Below are positions 52,612 to 63,436 of a DNA stretch of 64,000 nucleotides, in pieces. Within the stretch, counting starts at the first letter, position 1. Each line of letters starts with the position of its first letter. This DNA comes from JACVRW01 sp963808775 (GTDB lineage: Bacteria; Actinomycetota; Thermoleophilia; Solirubrobacterales; Thermoleophilaceae). Location: assembly GCA_963808775.1 (NCBI GenBank), contig CAWEGR010000004.1, positions 186,001 through 250,000 of the forward strand, read 5' to 3'. Below the pieces are notes generated by a model that was not told where the DNA came from, searched no databases, and worked only from the letters and a program-made list of their open reading frames with translations. The position numbers and the translations under genes are program-made.

Positions 52612-55600
52612 CAGGCCGGGTCCTTGACCGGGCCGTGCACGCGCGGGGCGCTCGCCGCGTAGCCCGGGCTCGCCTCCGGGCCGGCGGCCGCGGCGGCCAC
52701 CTCGGCCTCGCCCTCGATCGCCATCTCGGCGAGCGCGCGCCGGTAGTCGTGCGGCATCACCTTGACCATGCCGTTGAGCGAGCGCTGCCAGTCGAGGAGC
52801 ACTCGCTCGGAGACGAGCGAGCCCGTGCGCTCGCCGTGCTCCACGATCCAGCCGCGCAGCTCCTCGGCCTCGTCCGGGGTGATCGCGTCGAAGCCGACCA
52901 GCTCGGTGTTGCAGCGGGAGCGGAACTCGCCCTCGACGTCGAGCACGTACGCGATCCCGCCGCTCATCCCCGCGGCGAAGTTGAGCCCCGTGCGCCCGAG
53001 CACCACGACCCGCCCGCCCGTCATGTACTCGCAGCCGTGGTCACCGACACCCTCGACCACGGCGAGCGCGCCGGAATTGCGCACCGCGAAGCGCTCGCCC
53101 GCGAGGCCGCGGAAGAACGCCCGCCCCGCCGTGGCCCCGTAGAGCACGGTGTTGCCAACGATCACGCTGTGCTCGGCCACGAACCCGGCGTCGTCGGGCG
53201 GGCGCACCACGATCGTGCCGCCGGACAGCCCCTTGCCGCAGTAGTCGTTCGCGTCGCCCACCAGCTCGAGCTCGACTCCGCGCGTCAGCCAGGCGCCGAA
53301 GCTCTGCCCGGCCGAGCCCTCGAAGCGGACACCGACGCTGCCCTCCGGCAGGCCCGCCTCGCCGTGCACGCGCGCGATCTCACCGGAGAGCAGGCCCCCC
53401 ACGGCGCGGTTCTTGTTCTCGATCCTGTGCTCGAGCCGCACGGATCCGCCGTCCTCGATCGCGGCGCGGCAGCGCTGCAGGAGGTCGACGTCGATCGAGT
53501 CGTAGAGCACCGGGTCGGGGCGGCGGGTGCAGTGGCGCGGCGCCTCGGGGTCGACGCCCTCGGGCAGCGCGAGCACGCCCGACAGGTTGATGCCGCGCGC
53601 CTTCCAGTGGTCGACCGCCTCGTCCGCCTCGAGCAGCTCCACCCGGCCGATCAGGTCGTCGAGCTTGCGGACGCCGAGGCGGGCCATGATCTGGCGCGCC
53701 TCCTCGGCGACCATGAACAGGTAGTTGACGACGTGCTCCGGCTGGCCCTCGAAGCGCGCGCGCAGCTCCGGGTCCTGGGTCGCGATCCCCACGGGACACG
53801 TGTTGAGGTGGCAGACGCGCATCATCACGCAGCCGAGCGCCACGAGCGGCGCGGTCGAGAAGCCGAATTCGTCGGCGCCGAGGATCGCCGCGATCACGAC
53901 GTCGCGACCCGTGCGCATCTGGCCGTCCGCCTCCACGAGGATGCGCGAGCGCAGGTCGTTGCGGAGCAGCGTCTGCTGCGTCTCGGCGAGGCCGATCTCC
54001 CACGGGATGCCCGCGTTGTGGATCGACGCCTGCGGAGAGGCGCCCGTGCCGCCGTCGTGGCCCGCGATCACCACGTGGTCCGCGTTCGCCTTCGCCACGC
54101 CCGCCGCCACGGTGCCCACCCCGACCTCCGCCACCAGCTTGACCGAGATCCGCGCCCGCGGGTTCGCGCAGCGCAGGTCGTAGATCAGCTGCTTGAGGTC
54201 CTCGATCGAGTAGATGTCGTGGTGCGGCGGCGGCGAGATCAGCCCCACGCCGGGCGTCGAGTGGCGCAGGCGCGCGATGTAGCGGTCGACCTTGTGGCCG
54301 GGGAGCTGCCCGCCCTCTCCCGGCTTGGCGCCCTGGGCGACCTTGATCTGGATCTCGTCCGCGTTGACGAGGTAGTGCACGGTCACGCCGAAGCGCCCCG
54401 AGGCCACCTGCTTGATCGAGGAGCGGCGCTCGTCCTCGAAGCGCGCCGGGTCCTCCCCGCCCTCGCCCGTGTTGGACTTGCCGCCGAGCCGGTTCATGCC
54501 GGCCGCGAGCGACTCGTGTGCCTCGGGAGAGAGCGCGCCGAGCGACATGCCGCCCGACTTGAAGCGCCTCACGATCTCGGCCGCCGGCTCGACCTCGGCG
54601 ACGGGGATCGGCTCGCCGGGCTCGCGGAAGCGCATCAGGCCGCGCAGCGTCGAGCGCGGCATCGCCACCTCGTTGACGTATGTGGCGAAGCGCTCGTAGG
54701 CGTCGGCGCCGCCGTCGTGGCGCGCGACCTGCTGGAGCGTGGCGATCGTCTCGGGGTTCCAGGCGTGGTACTCGCCGTCGCGGCGCCAGGCGTAGACCCC
54801 GCCCGCCGGCAGCATCTCGGAGCTCGCGGCCGGGTAGGCGCGCCGGTGACGGTCGATCGCCTCCCAGGCGAGCACGTTCACGCCCACTCCGCCGACCCTC
54901 GAGGCCGTTCCCGTGAAGTAGCGGTCGATCACGTCCCGCTCGAGCCCGACCGCCTCGAAGATCTGCGCGCCCGTGTAGGAGCGGATCGTCGAGATCCCCA
55001 TCTTCGAGAGGATCTTCATCAGGCCCTTGCCGACCGCCTTGATCACCCGCAGGACGGCCTCGTCGGGATCCATGCCCTCGGGCAGGCGGCCGTCGCGGTG
55101 GAGCGCGTAGAGCGACTCGAACATCAGGTACGGGTTCACCGCCGAGGCGCCGTAGCCGATCAGGCAGGCCACGTGGTGGACCTCCTTCGCCTGGCCGGTC
55201 TCCACCACCAGGCCGATCTGGAGCCGCGTCCCCTCGCGCACGAGGTGATGGTGGACGGCGGCGACCGCGAGCAGCGACGGCATCGCGACCCGGTCGGCGC
55301 CGATGTTGCGATCGGACAGGATGATGATGTTGACGCCGCGCGCGACGAGCTCCGAGGCCTCCGCGCAGATCTCCCCGAGGCGCGTCTCCATCCCCATCGC
55401 GCCCTGCGAGACCGGCCAGGTGGTGTCGATCGTGCGCGCCTCGAAGACGCTGTGATCGACCTGACGCAGCTTCTCGAGCTGCGGGCTGCGCAGCAGCGGC
55501 TGCGGCATCACGAGCTGGTGGCAGTGGTCGGGCGTCTCGTCGAGCAGGTTGATCTCGGGGCCGATGCAGGCCTCGAGGCTCATGACGACCTGTTCGCGGA

Positions 55601-57159
55601 TCGGGTCGATCGCCGGGTTCGTGACCTGCGCGAACAGCTGCTTGAAGTAGGCGAACAGCGGCGGGCGCATGTCCGACATCACCGCGAGCGCCGTGTCGTT
55701 GCCCATCGAGCCCGTGGGCTCGGTGGCGTCGCGCGCCATCGGCATCAGCGTCACGCGCAGGTCCTCCTCGGTCCACCCGAAGGCGAGCTGCTTCGCGCGC
55801 AGCGGCTCGACGCGCGGCACGCGCGGGCTCTTCTCGGGCAGGTCCTCGATCTGCACGACGCGCTGGGCGAGCCACGTGCCGTACGGGCGCCGCCGCGCGA
55901 GATCGCGCTTGATCTCCTCGTCCGAGACGATGCGCTCGCGGCCGAGGTCGACGAGGAACAGCTTGCCGGGCAGGAGGCGGCCCTTGCGCTCGACCTCGGC
56001 GGCCGGGATGTCGAGCACGCCGGTCTCGGACGCGAACACCACGAGCCCGTCGCGCGTGACCAGCCAGCGCCCCGGCCGCAGCCCGTTGCGGTCGAGCGTC
56101 GCGCCGATCACGCGGCCGTCCGAGAAGGCCACGGCGGCCGGGCCGTCCCACGGCTCGACGAGCGACGAGTGGTAGGCGTAGAAGTCGCGCACCTCCTCGG
56201 TCAGCTCGGGGCGGCCGCGGAACGCCTCGGGGATGAGCATCGACATCGCGTGCTCCGGCGAGCGGCCGCCGAGCACGAGCAGCTCGAGCAGGCCGTCGAG
56301 CGAGGCCGAGTCCGAGATGTCGTCGCGCAGGAGCGGGCCGGATCTTGTCGATGTCGTCGCCGAACAGCGGCGAGGCGAGCTGCAGCTCGCGCGCGCGCAT
56401 CCAGTTGCGGTTTCCGCGCAGGGTGTTGATCTCGCCGTTGTGCGCGAGCATCCGGTACGGGTGGGCGAGCTCCCAGCTCGGGAAGGTGTTGGTCGAGAAG
56501 CGCGAGTGGACGAGCGCCAGCCGGCTCGTCACGCGCTCGTCGCGCAGGTCGGGGTAGTAGCGCGGGAGCTGCGGCGCGGTGAGCATCCCCTTGAGGACGA
56601 TCGTGCGGGTGCTGAAGCTCGAGATCGAGAACTCGTCGAGGCCGACACGCTCGACCACGCGCCGGATCACGTACAGCTTGCGCTCGAGCAGGTCCTGGTC
56701 GCGGATGCCCTCGCCCGCGCCCACGAACAGCTGGGCGATGCGCGGCGCGTGGGCACGGGCCGCGGTGCCGCAGGCGCCCTCGGCGACCGGCACCTCGCGC
56801 CAGCCGAGCACGATCTGGCCCTCGGCCTCGACCGCCTCCTCGAGCACCCGCATGGCGTCCGCGGGGTTGCCGCGCGGGAGGAAGCACATCGCCACGCCGT
56901 AGAGCCCCGCGGGAGGCAGCTCGCAGCCGGCCTCCGCCCGCAGGAACTCATCCGGAAGCTGCAGCAGGATCCCCGCGCCGTCACCCGTGTCCGGATCCGC
57001 CCCCTCCGCGCCGCGGTGCTCGAGATGCTCGAGCGCGGTGAGCGCCTGCTCGACCACCTCGTGCGAAGCGGCCGCCCGCAGCCGGGCCACGAAGGCGACG
57101 CCGCAGGCATCATGCTCGTAGGCCGGGTCGTACAGGCCGCGCGCTGCCTGCAAGGGCAT
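52611..57159 (-). CDS. gltB: Glutamate synthase large subunit (one frame break)
   Basis: About 1,515 residues after removing one base in the CCC/GGG run at 56335-56337. Domains in order: class II glutamine amidotransferase with Cys (EHDACGVAFVARLR), central domain, FMN-binding synthase domain (GGKSNTGEGGEDPARF, LISPPPHHDIYSIEDLKQLI) with the 3Fe-4S cysteines CHLNTCPVGIATQDP, and the C-terminal GXGXG beta-helix (GGTIVVRPP, GGRVVVLGRTGLNFAAGMSG). The N-terminus before the break reads DIDKIRP and after it LLRDDISDSASLDG. Start ATG 57159 has a full Shine-Dalgarno, AAGGAGGTGAG. Divergent from parA. Confidence 0.95.
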
Positions 57160-57253
57160 CTCACCTCCTTCTGGATCCGCGCCTTCCGGGCAAGGCGCGC
57201 GACGGGCTGGGGGAGCGGAAAAGATACCGACAGAACGGGGTAAGGTCGCCGCT

Positions 57254-58072
57254 GTGGGCGAAACGATCACGGTGCTCTCGCAGAAGGGCGGGACCGGCAA
57301 GACGACCACGGTCCGCACCCTCACGGACGCGTTCCGGCGCGCGGGTCTCGGGGTGCTCGTCGCGGACCTCGATCCGCAGGGCAACCTTTCGGACTACTTC
57401 GACGTCCCGGCGGACGCCTCGCCGTCGATCGCGGACGTCCTGGCGGGCCAGGCGAAGGCCGGGGACGCGATCCACGACGGCGTGCTTCCCGCCAACCTCG
57501 GGCTCGCCGAGGCAGAGCTCGTGCTGGGCGGCAAGATGGGCCGCGAGCTGACCCTGAAGCGCGCCCTGCGCGAGGTGAAGAAGGACTACGACCTCGTCCT
57601 CGTCGACTGCCCGCCGGCGCTCGGGTTGCTTACGGTCAACGCGCTCGTGGCAGCCGACCACGCGCTGATCTCGAGCGAGGCCGAGTACTTCTCGCTGCAG
57701 GGCGTCGAGCAGGCGCTCGAGGTGATCGAGCTCGCGAAGGAGTCCCTGCACCCGGACCTCGACTGGCTCGGCGTGCTGCTCAACATCGCCGACATGCGGC
57801 TGGTCCACGCGCGCGAGGCGCAGTCTCAGCTGCGCGAGCGCTTCGGCGAGAAGCTGTTCGACACCGTGATCCGGCGCAGCGTGCGTTACGCGGAGTCGGC
57901 CGAGCGCGGGGTCTCGATCCTCGACTACGCGCCCGACCTGGGCGCCGACTACCTCTCACTCGCCGACGAGGTGCTCGCGCGGCTCGGCGGCTTCGACGAG
58001 GCGCGCTCGCGGCTCGCGGCGCTCGGCGCTCAGCCCGCGAGCGAGCGCACGAGCTCCCTGTCGCGCTCGTAG
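57254..58072 (+). CDS. ParA/Soj-family ATPase
   Basis: A 272-residue MinD/ParA ATPase: deviant Walker A SQKGGTGKTTTVRTL, DLDPQGNLSDYF, switch DCPPALGLLTVNAL. No parB is next to it, so it may be an orphan partition-like or pole-positioning ATPase and need not serve chromosome segregation. GTG start. It ends convergently with the Nudix gene and overlaps it by 43 bp. Confidence 0.9.
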   Translation: MGETITVLSQKGGTGKTTTVRTLTDAFRRAGLGVLVADLDPQGNLSDYFDVPADASPSIADVLAGQAKAGDAIHDGVLPANLGLAEAELVLGGKMGRELTLKRALREVKKDYDLVLVDCPPALGLLTVNALVAADHALISSEAEYFSLQGVEQALEVIELAKESLHPDLDWLGVLLNIADMRLVHAREAQSQLRERFGEKLFDTVIRRSVRYAESAERGVSILDYAPDLGADYLSLADEVLARLGGFDEARSRLAALGAQPASERTSSLSRS

Positions 58073-58419
58073 GTGAGCAGCTCGAGCGCATCGCCGAGCG
58101 GGACGCGGCGCAGCTCGTCGACCTCGTCGTTCGGCTCGAAGCCCGGGTCCTCCTCGATCTCCATCAGCCAGTAGCGGACGAGCTTCGGGCGGCCGCGGTT
58201 GTCGCGGTACTGGATCCCCGGCAGCTCTCGCACGAGCCGGCAGCGCAGCCCGGTCTCCTCCCGGACCTCGCGCAGCGCCGCCTCCTGGAAGCCCTCGCCC
58301 GGGTCGAGCTTGCCCTTCGGCAGGCTCCAGTCGTCGTAGCGCGGGCGATGCACCACCACGACGAGGCCGTCCGCGTCGAGCACGAGCCCGCCGGCCGCGA
58401 GGATCTCCGGCGCGCTCAC
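58030..58419 (-). CDS. Nudix hydrolase
   Basis: A 129-residue Nudix protein with an exact Nudix box across GKLDPGEGFQEAALREVREE and TGL (Gly-x5-Glu-x7-Arg-Glu-Val-x-Glu-Glu). It likely cleaves a nucleoside diphosphate linked to another moiety, such as oxidised nucleotides or diadenosine polyphosphates. GTG start overlaps the thrB stop (GTGA); the position at the end of the threonine operon is probably incidental. Confidence 0.9.
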   Translation of the reverse strand: MSAPEILAAGGLVLDADGLVVVVHRPRYDDWSLPKGKLDPGEGFQEAALREVREETGLRCRLVRELPGIQYRDNRGRPKLVRYWLMEIEEDPGFEPNDEVDELRRVPLGDALELLTYERDRELVRSLAG

Positions 58420-59270
58420 AGCTCGCGCACGTCCACTCCCGAGGGGGCGAAGGTCACGCGCCGTAGCTCGAAGCCGGGCGCCTCGGCGCGCAGGCGCTCC
58501 ATCACCTGCCCGGTCTGCTCCCAGCGGCACCAGACGAGCACCGTCGGTCCGGCGCCCGAGATCGACGCGCCCACGGCCCCGTGGCGGGCGGCGCTCTCGA
58601 CGAGCTCCATCGAGCGCGGGTAGAGGTGGCGCCGGTGCGGCTCGTGGAGCGCGTCGGAGAGGCCGCGCGAGACGAGCGACAGGTCGCCGCGCGCCAGGCC
58701 GAGCACGAGCAGGGCGGCGTGGCCGACGTTGTGGACCGCATCCGCCATCGGCACGTCCTCGGGCAGCGCGGCGCGCGCCTCCGAGGTCGGCACCTCGTGG
58801 CCGGGGATGGCGATCACGCCCTCGAGCTCGGGCGGCGGCTCGATGCGCGCGGGCTCGTCCGTCCCCGAGCAGACGACGAATCCGCCATGCACCGCGGCAG
58901 CGACGTTGTCGGGGTGACCCTCAAGCGCCACGGCGTGCTCGAACAGCGGGACGTCGAGCTCGTAGAGGTGGTCGGCGGCAGCAAGCCCCGCCACGATCGC
59001 GGCCGCGCTCGAGCCGAGCCCGGCCGATGCCGGGATCTCGGAGCGGATCCGGAAGCGCAGGCCGTCCGAGGGGTGCAGCCGCTCGAACGCGCGCACGCAC
59101 AGGTTGGAGCGGTCGAGCGGCACGCCCGGGACATCGCACTCGACCGAGAACTCGCCGGTCTCCTCCACCTCGAGCTCGAGCACGGGCGACAGCGCCGCGG
59201 CGAGAACGTCGTACCCGGGGCCGAGGTTCGCCGAGGAGGCGGGCGCCCGCACGAGCCGGCGCCGGTTCAT
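58416..59270 (-). CDS. thrB: Homoserine kinase
   Basis: A 284-residue GHMP kinase: VRAPASSANLGPGYDVLAAA, phosphate loop PASAGLGSSAAAIVAGLAAA, and GASISGAGPTVLVW. It phosphorylates homoserine for threonine synthesis. ATG start overlaps the thrC stop (ATGA). Gene order lysA-hom-thrC-thrB couples lysine and threonine branches of the aspartate pathway. Confidence 0.95.
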   Translation of the reverse strand: MNRRRLVRAPASSANLGPGYDVLAAALSPVLELEVEETGEFSVECDVPGVPLDRSNLCVRAFERLHPSDGLRFRIRSEIPASAGLGSSAAAIVAGLAAADHLYELDVPLFEHAVALEGHPDNVAAAVHGGFVVCSGTDEPARIEPPPELEGVIAIPGHEVPTSEARAALPEDVPMADAVHNVGHAALLVLGLARGDLSLVSRGLSDALHEPHRRHLYPRSMELVESAARHGAVGASISGAGPTVLVWCRWEQTGQVMERLRAEAPGFELRRVTFAPSGVDVREL

Positions 59271-60259
59271 CCGAGCACGGCCTCCTCGAGGCCGGCGAGC
59301 TCGGGCTCGCAGGGCACGACCGATGCGGCCCGGTTCATCGCGGTCTGCGGGTCCTTGAGGCCATGGCCGGTGAGCACGCAGACCACGCGACCCTGCGCGC
59401 CGTACTTGAGCAGGCCGGCGACCGACGCCGCCGACGCCGGCTCGCAGAAGATGCCCTCGCGCGCGCCGAGCAGCGAGTACGCGTCGAGGATCTCGTCGTC
59501 CGAGACCGCGCGCACCTCGCCGCGCGACGCCGTGAAGGCGTTCATCGCGTCCTCCCAGCGCGCCGGGTTCCCGATCCGGATCGCCGACGCCACCGTCTCC
59601 GGGAACTCGACGGGCGCGCCGTGCACGAGTGGCGCCGCGCCCTCGGCCTGGTAGCCGTGCATGCGCGGCGCGGTCTCGTACTCCTGAAAGCCCTTCCACC
59701 AGGCCGTCACGTTGCCGGCGTTGCCGACGGGGATGCAGAGCACGTCGGGCGCCTCGCCGAGCTCGTCGCAGACCTCGAAGGCGCCCGTCTTCTGGCCCTC
59801 CACCCGGAACGGGTTGACGGAGTTCACGAGCGCGATCGGGTGCTTCGCCGCGAGCTCGCGGACCAGCGCGAGCGCCTGGTCGAAGTTGCCGCGCAGCGCG
59901 ATCACGCGCGCCCCGTGCATGAGCGCCTGGGCGAGCTTGCCGGTCGCGATCTTGCCCTCCGGGACGATCACGGCGCCGCGCAGGCCCGCCCGCGCCGCGT
60001 AGGCGGCGGCGCTCGCCGCGGTGTTCCCGGTCGAGGCGCAGACCACCGCCTCGGACCCCTCGGCCACCGCCGCGCTCACGGCGACCGTCATGCCGCGGTC
60101 CTTGAACGATCCGGTCGGGTTCGCGCCCTCGAGCTTGAGCCAGACGTCGGCACCGGTCAGCTCAGACAGGTGCGGCGCCCGCACGAGCGGGGTGTCGCCC
60201 TCGCCCATGGTCACGAGCGGCTCCACCGGGAGCCTGTCCCGGTAGCGCCAGAGCGACAC
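59267..60259 (-). CDS. thrC: Threonine synthase
   Basis: A 330-residue PLP enzyme: LVTMGEGDTPLVRAP, LKLEGANPTGSFKDRGMTVA with the Lys of SFKDRG as PLP ligand, and VVCASTGNTAASAAAYAARA. It converts O-phosphohomoserine to threonine. The short form (about 330-360 residues) is the usual one in actinobacteria. It begins one base before the hom stop region, so it is in the same operon. Confidence 0.95.
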   Translation of the reverse strand: MSLWRYRDRLPVEPLVTMGEGDTPLVRAPHLSELTGADVWLKLEGANPTGSFKDRGMTVAVSAAVAEGSEAVVCASTGNTAASAAAYAARAGLRGAVIVPEGKIATGKLAQALMHGARVIALRGNFDQALALVRELAAKHPIALVNSVNPFRVEGQKTGAFEVCDELGEAPDVLCIPVGNAGNVTAWWKGFQEYETAPRMHGYQAEGAAPLVHGAPVEFPETVASAIRIGNPARWEDAMNAFTASRGEVRAVSDDEILDAYSLLGAREGIFCEPASAASVAGLLKYGAQGRVVCVLTGHGLKDPQTAMNRAASVVPCEPELAGLEEAVLG

Positions 60260-61483
60260 CTAGAACGTCTCCTCGATCACGCGGATGACGCGCGGCGGCT
60301 CGCGCACGAAGTCGAGCCGCGAGATCATCTGGACCGCCGCGCGGAAGCGCGACTCGAGCACGGGGTGCATGACCATCACGAGCCGCGCCTCCTGCCCGAG
60401 GCCCTTCTGGACGACGGAGCGGATCGAGACGCCCTGGAGCCCGAGCACCTCGGCAACCTGGGCCAGCACCCCCGGCCTGTCGTCCACCTCGAGGTGGAGG
60501 TAGAACGAGAACTCCGTGTCGGTGACCACGGGCACCGACTCCGCGGGCGCGGGCAGCGAGGGCGGCGGGATCATGGCCGAGACCACGTCGCCGAGCACGG
60601 CGCTCGCCGTCTGGATGCCGCCGGCGCCGGGCCCGCTGAGGGTGATCTCCGTGATCGCCGGCGACTCGATCGTGACCGCGTTGAAGGCGCCGTTCACGCT
60701 CGCGAGCGGATGGTCGGCGTACAGGAAGGCCGGGTACACGTGCACGGCGATCCCGGAGTCGATCCGCTCGGCCGACCCGATCAGCTTGAGCGAGAGGTCG
60801 AGCTCCTTGGCGTAGGCGATGTCGTCGGCGGTGAGCTGCTCGATGCCCTCGTAGGAGACCTGGTCGAGCCGCACCGGCGCGTTGAAGGCGAGCCGCGCGA
60901 GGATCGCCATCTTCGCGGCAGCGTCCTTGCCCGTCACGTCCTCGGTCGGGTCGGCCTCCGCGTAGCCGAGCTCCTGGGCGTCCTTCAGCGCGTCCTCGTA
61001 CGACGCCCCGGTGCGCGCCATCTCGCTCAGGATGTAGTTCGTGGTGCCGTTGACGATGCCGTGCACGCGCTCGATGTGCGCCGCGGCGAGGCTCTCCGTC
61101 ATCACCCGGATCGCGGGCACCACGCCCGCCACCGCGCCCTCGAAGCGGAGCTGCACGCCCCCGGCCCGTGCCGCGTCGAACACCTCCTCGCCGTGCTGCG
61201 AGAGCAGCTGCTTGTTGGCGGTGACCACGTGGCGGCCGGCGGCGAGCGCGCGCAGCACGAGGTCGCGCGTCGGCTCGATCCCGCCCATCAGCTCGACGAT
61301 CAGGTCGCTGCGCTCGAGGATGTCCTCGAAGTCGCCCGTGCTGCGGGTGAGCACCCCGGAGATCTCCGGCCGCATGCCGGTCTCCGCCTCGATCGCGTCC
61401 GCGCGGCCCTCGAGCAGTTCGTGGAACGCCGACCCCACGGTGCCGCGGCCGAGCAGCCCGACGCGGAAGGCGCCCTCAGACAT
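60260..61483 (-). CDS. hom: Homoserine dehydrogenase with ACT domain
   Basis: A 407-residue enzyme: Rossmann motif VGLLGRGTVGSAFHELLEGR, VTANKQLLSQHGEEVFDAAR, the active-site region FEGAVAGVVPAIRVMTESLA, and a C-terminal ACT domain (TEFSFYLHLEVDDRPGVLAQ). The ACT domain is the usual site for threonine feedback. ATG start overlaps the end of lysA by 8 bp. Confidence 0.95.
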   Translation of the reverse strand: MSEGAFRVGLLGRGTVGSAFHELLEGRADAIEAETGMRPEISGVLTRSTGDFEDILERSDLIVELMGGIEPTRDLVLRALAAGRHVVTANKQLLSQHGEEVFDAARAGGVQLRFEGAVAGVVPAIRVMTESLAAAHIERVHGIVNGTTNYILSEMARTGASYEDALKDAQELGYAEADPTEDVTGKDAAAKMAILARLAFNAPVRLDQVSYEGIEQLTADDIAYAKELDLSLKLIGSAERIDSGIAVHVYPAFLYADHPLASVNGAFNAVTIESPAITEITLSGPGAGGIQTASAVLGDVVSAMIPPPSLPAPAESVPVVTDTEFSFYLHLEVDDRPGVLAQVAEVLGLQGVSIRSVVQKGLGQEARLVMVMHPVLESRFRAAVQMISRLDFVREPPRVIRVIEETF

Positions 61484-62708
61484 CGCGGGCCGTCAGGTCG
61501 TCGAGCGTCTCGCGGCGCACAACCACGCGCGCGTCCCCGTCCCTGCAGAAGACGACGGGCGGGCGCGGCACCGCGTTGTAGTTGTTCGCCATCGCGTGAC
61601 CGTACGCGCCCGTGGCCGGGATGACGAGCACGTCGCCCGCGCGCGGGTCCTCGAGGCGGGCGTCGCGCACGAGGATGTCGCCCGACTCGCAGTGCATCCC
61701 CGCGATCGTGCAGACGTCCGCGCCGCCCGGCCGGTCGGCGATCTCGGCCTCGTAGCGCGCGCCGTAGAGCATCGGCCGCAGGTTGTCGGACATGCCGCCG
61801 TCGACCGCCACGTAGGTGCGCACACCGGGGATGTGCTTCACGGTGCCGACCGTGTAGATCGTGACCCCGGCGTTCCCGACGAGCGAGCGCCCCGGCTCGC
61901 ACAGCACCGTCACGTCGTCGGGCGCGCCGCGCAGGAGGGCGTCCACGTAGTCCTCGATCGATGGCGGCCGGTCCTCGGCCGTGTAGGCGATCCCGAGCCC
62001 GCCGCCGAGGTTGAGCAGCGGAAAGTCGCCGATCGCCGACAGCACCTCGGCGAGCTTCTCGAAGCCCTCGAGCTCGAGGATCTGGGAGCCGATGTGGGCG
62101 TGCAGGCCGCGCAGCTCGAGGCCGGCGGCCGCGCAGGCCTCGACGGCGCGCGGGACGTCGTCGAGTCCGAAGCCGAACTTGGAGTCCTCCTGGCCGGTCT
62201 GGATGTAGGAGTGCGTGCTCGGCCTGATCCCGGGCGTGACCCGCAGCAGCACACGCGCGGAGACCCCGCGCAGCCGCTCGATCTCGTCGAAGGAGTCGAC
62301 CACGATGTGGCCCACACCCGAGGCGAGCGCGTACTCGAGGTCCGCCTCGGATTTGTTGTTGCCGTGCAGATAGATGCGCTCGGCCGGGACGCCGCCCCTC
62401 AGCGCGAGGTGCAGCTCGCCCCCCGACGCGACGTCGGCGCCGAGGCCCTCCTCCGCCAGCAGCCTGAACGCGGCGCTGCACGGGAACGCCTTGCCGGCGA
62501 AGACCACCTCGAAGCGCTCGGTGCGCGCGCTGAACGCCTCGAGGTATGCGCGCGCCCGAGCGCGCATGTCGTCCTCGGCGTACACGTAGGCCGGCGTGCC
62601 GAACTCGCGCGCGAGCTCGACCAGGTCGCAACCGCCGACCTCGATGCGTCCCAGCCTGTTCAGCCGCGAGCCGAGCGGTAGCACGTGGGAGAGCGCGAGC
62701 GCTGCCAT
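61476..62708 (-). CDS. lysA: Diaminopimelate decarboxylase
   Basis: A 410-residue fold-III PLP decarboxylase. N-terminal barrel: FGTPAYVYAEDDMRARARAY and the PLP Lys in EVVFAGKAFPC (the family usually reads YALKAN), GGELHLALRGGV, GLHAHIGSQILE, NLGGGLGIAY. C-terminal: CEPGRSLVGNAGV, DGGMSDNLRPMLYG and the CESGD active-site Cys. It makes lysine from meso-diaminopimelate. ATG start divergent from the hydrolase at 62723 with only 14 nt between. Confidence 0.95.
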   Translation of the reverse strand: MAALALSHVLPLGSRLNRLGRIEVGGCDLVELAREFGTPAYVYAEDDMRARARAYLEAFSARTERFEVVFAGKAFPCSAAFRLLAEEGLGADVASGGELHLALRGGVPAERIYLHGNNKSEADLEYALASGVGHIVVDSFDEIERLRGVSARVLLRVTPGIRPSTHSYIQTGQEDSKFGFGLDDVPRAVEACAAAGLELRGLHAHIGSQILELEGFEKLAEVLSAIGDFPLLNLGGGLGIAYTAEDRPPSIEDYVDALLRGAPDDVTVLCEPGRSLVGNAGVTIYTVGTVKHIPGVRTYVAVDGGMSDNLRPMLYGARYEAEIADRPGGADVCTIAGMHCESGDILVRDARLEDPRAGDVLVIPATGAYGHAMANNYNAVPRPPVVFCRDGDARVVVRRETLDDLTARDV

Positions 62709-62722
62709 GATCGGCGGCGATT

Positions 62723-63435
62723 ATGAAGCACGCCCCGCCCGCGGCCCCCGCGCTCGGCACGCGCGACGGGCTCTCGTACGCGCTGTTCATGCCGGATGAG
62801 GAGCCCGACGCGGGCGTCGTGGTGCTGCACGGCGCCGGCTCGTCGAAGGAGAGCCACTTCGACTTCGCGCGCGGCTGCCGCGACGAGGGCATGGCCGCGC
62901 TCGTCTACGACGCCCGCGGACACGGCCGCTCGTCGGGCGTGTTCGGACCTGAGGCGATCGAGGACGTGCTCGCGATGGTGGCGCTGCTGCGCGAGCGCTC
63001 GGGCGAGCGCGCCGGTGGCCCTGCGCGGCTCGAGCATGGGCGGCTGGCAGGCGATCCACGCGGCCGCGCGGGCGGCGGACCCGCCCTGCGCGGTCGTGGC
63101 GGTCTGCCCGGCACCCGAGGAGCGCCTGCTCTGGGGGATCCGGACCGGCGAGCTGCTGCGCTTCCGCTGCGACGTGCGCGCCACCGAGGCGATGCTGTCC
63201 GAGACCGACATCTACGCGGCAGCCTCCCTGCTCGGGCCGGCGACCGCACTGTTCCTGCTGCACGCCCGCGGAGACGAGTCGATCCCGTACACGGTCTCCG
63301 AGGAGCTCCACGCGCGCGCCTCAGAGCCGAAGCGGCTGCTCGTGCTTGCCGGGCGGGCACCATCGCTCGCTCCAGCACGACCTCGAGCTCCAGGCCGAGT
63401 CGAGGCGCTTCATCCGGGCGGCCGCCCGGGGCTGA
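62723..63435 (+). CDS. Alpha/beta hydrolase, dienelactone-hydrolase-like (two frame breaks)
   Basis: About 236 residues after removing one base near 63010 and one near 63348. It reads VVVLHGAGSSKESHFDFARG, YDARGHGRSSG, then after the first correction VALRGSSMGGWQAI (Ser nucleophile), HARGDESIPYT (Asp), and after the second PGGHHRSLQHDLELQ (His). The full catalytic triad survives in the three frames, which favours sequence error. The ATG is 14 nt from the divergent lysA start, so it may be leaderless. Confidence 0.8.
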
Positions 63436-63436
63436 G

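Noticed and set aside
52635..56429. Long rightward open frame (1,264 codons) opposite gltB
   Set aside because: Antisense shadow of gltB; the glutamate synthase motifs on the other strand are unambiguous.
57254..58072. Replication origin or partition locus at the ParA-like gene
   Set aside because: No parB, no dnaA and no cluster of DnaA-box-like or parS-like sites were noticed nearby.
59027..61624. Long rightward open frame opposite thrB, thrC and hom
   Set aside because: It crosses three well-supported leftward genes and has no recognisable domain.
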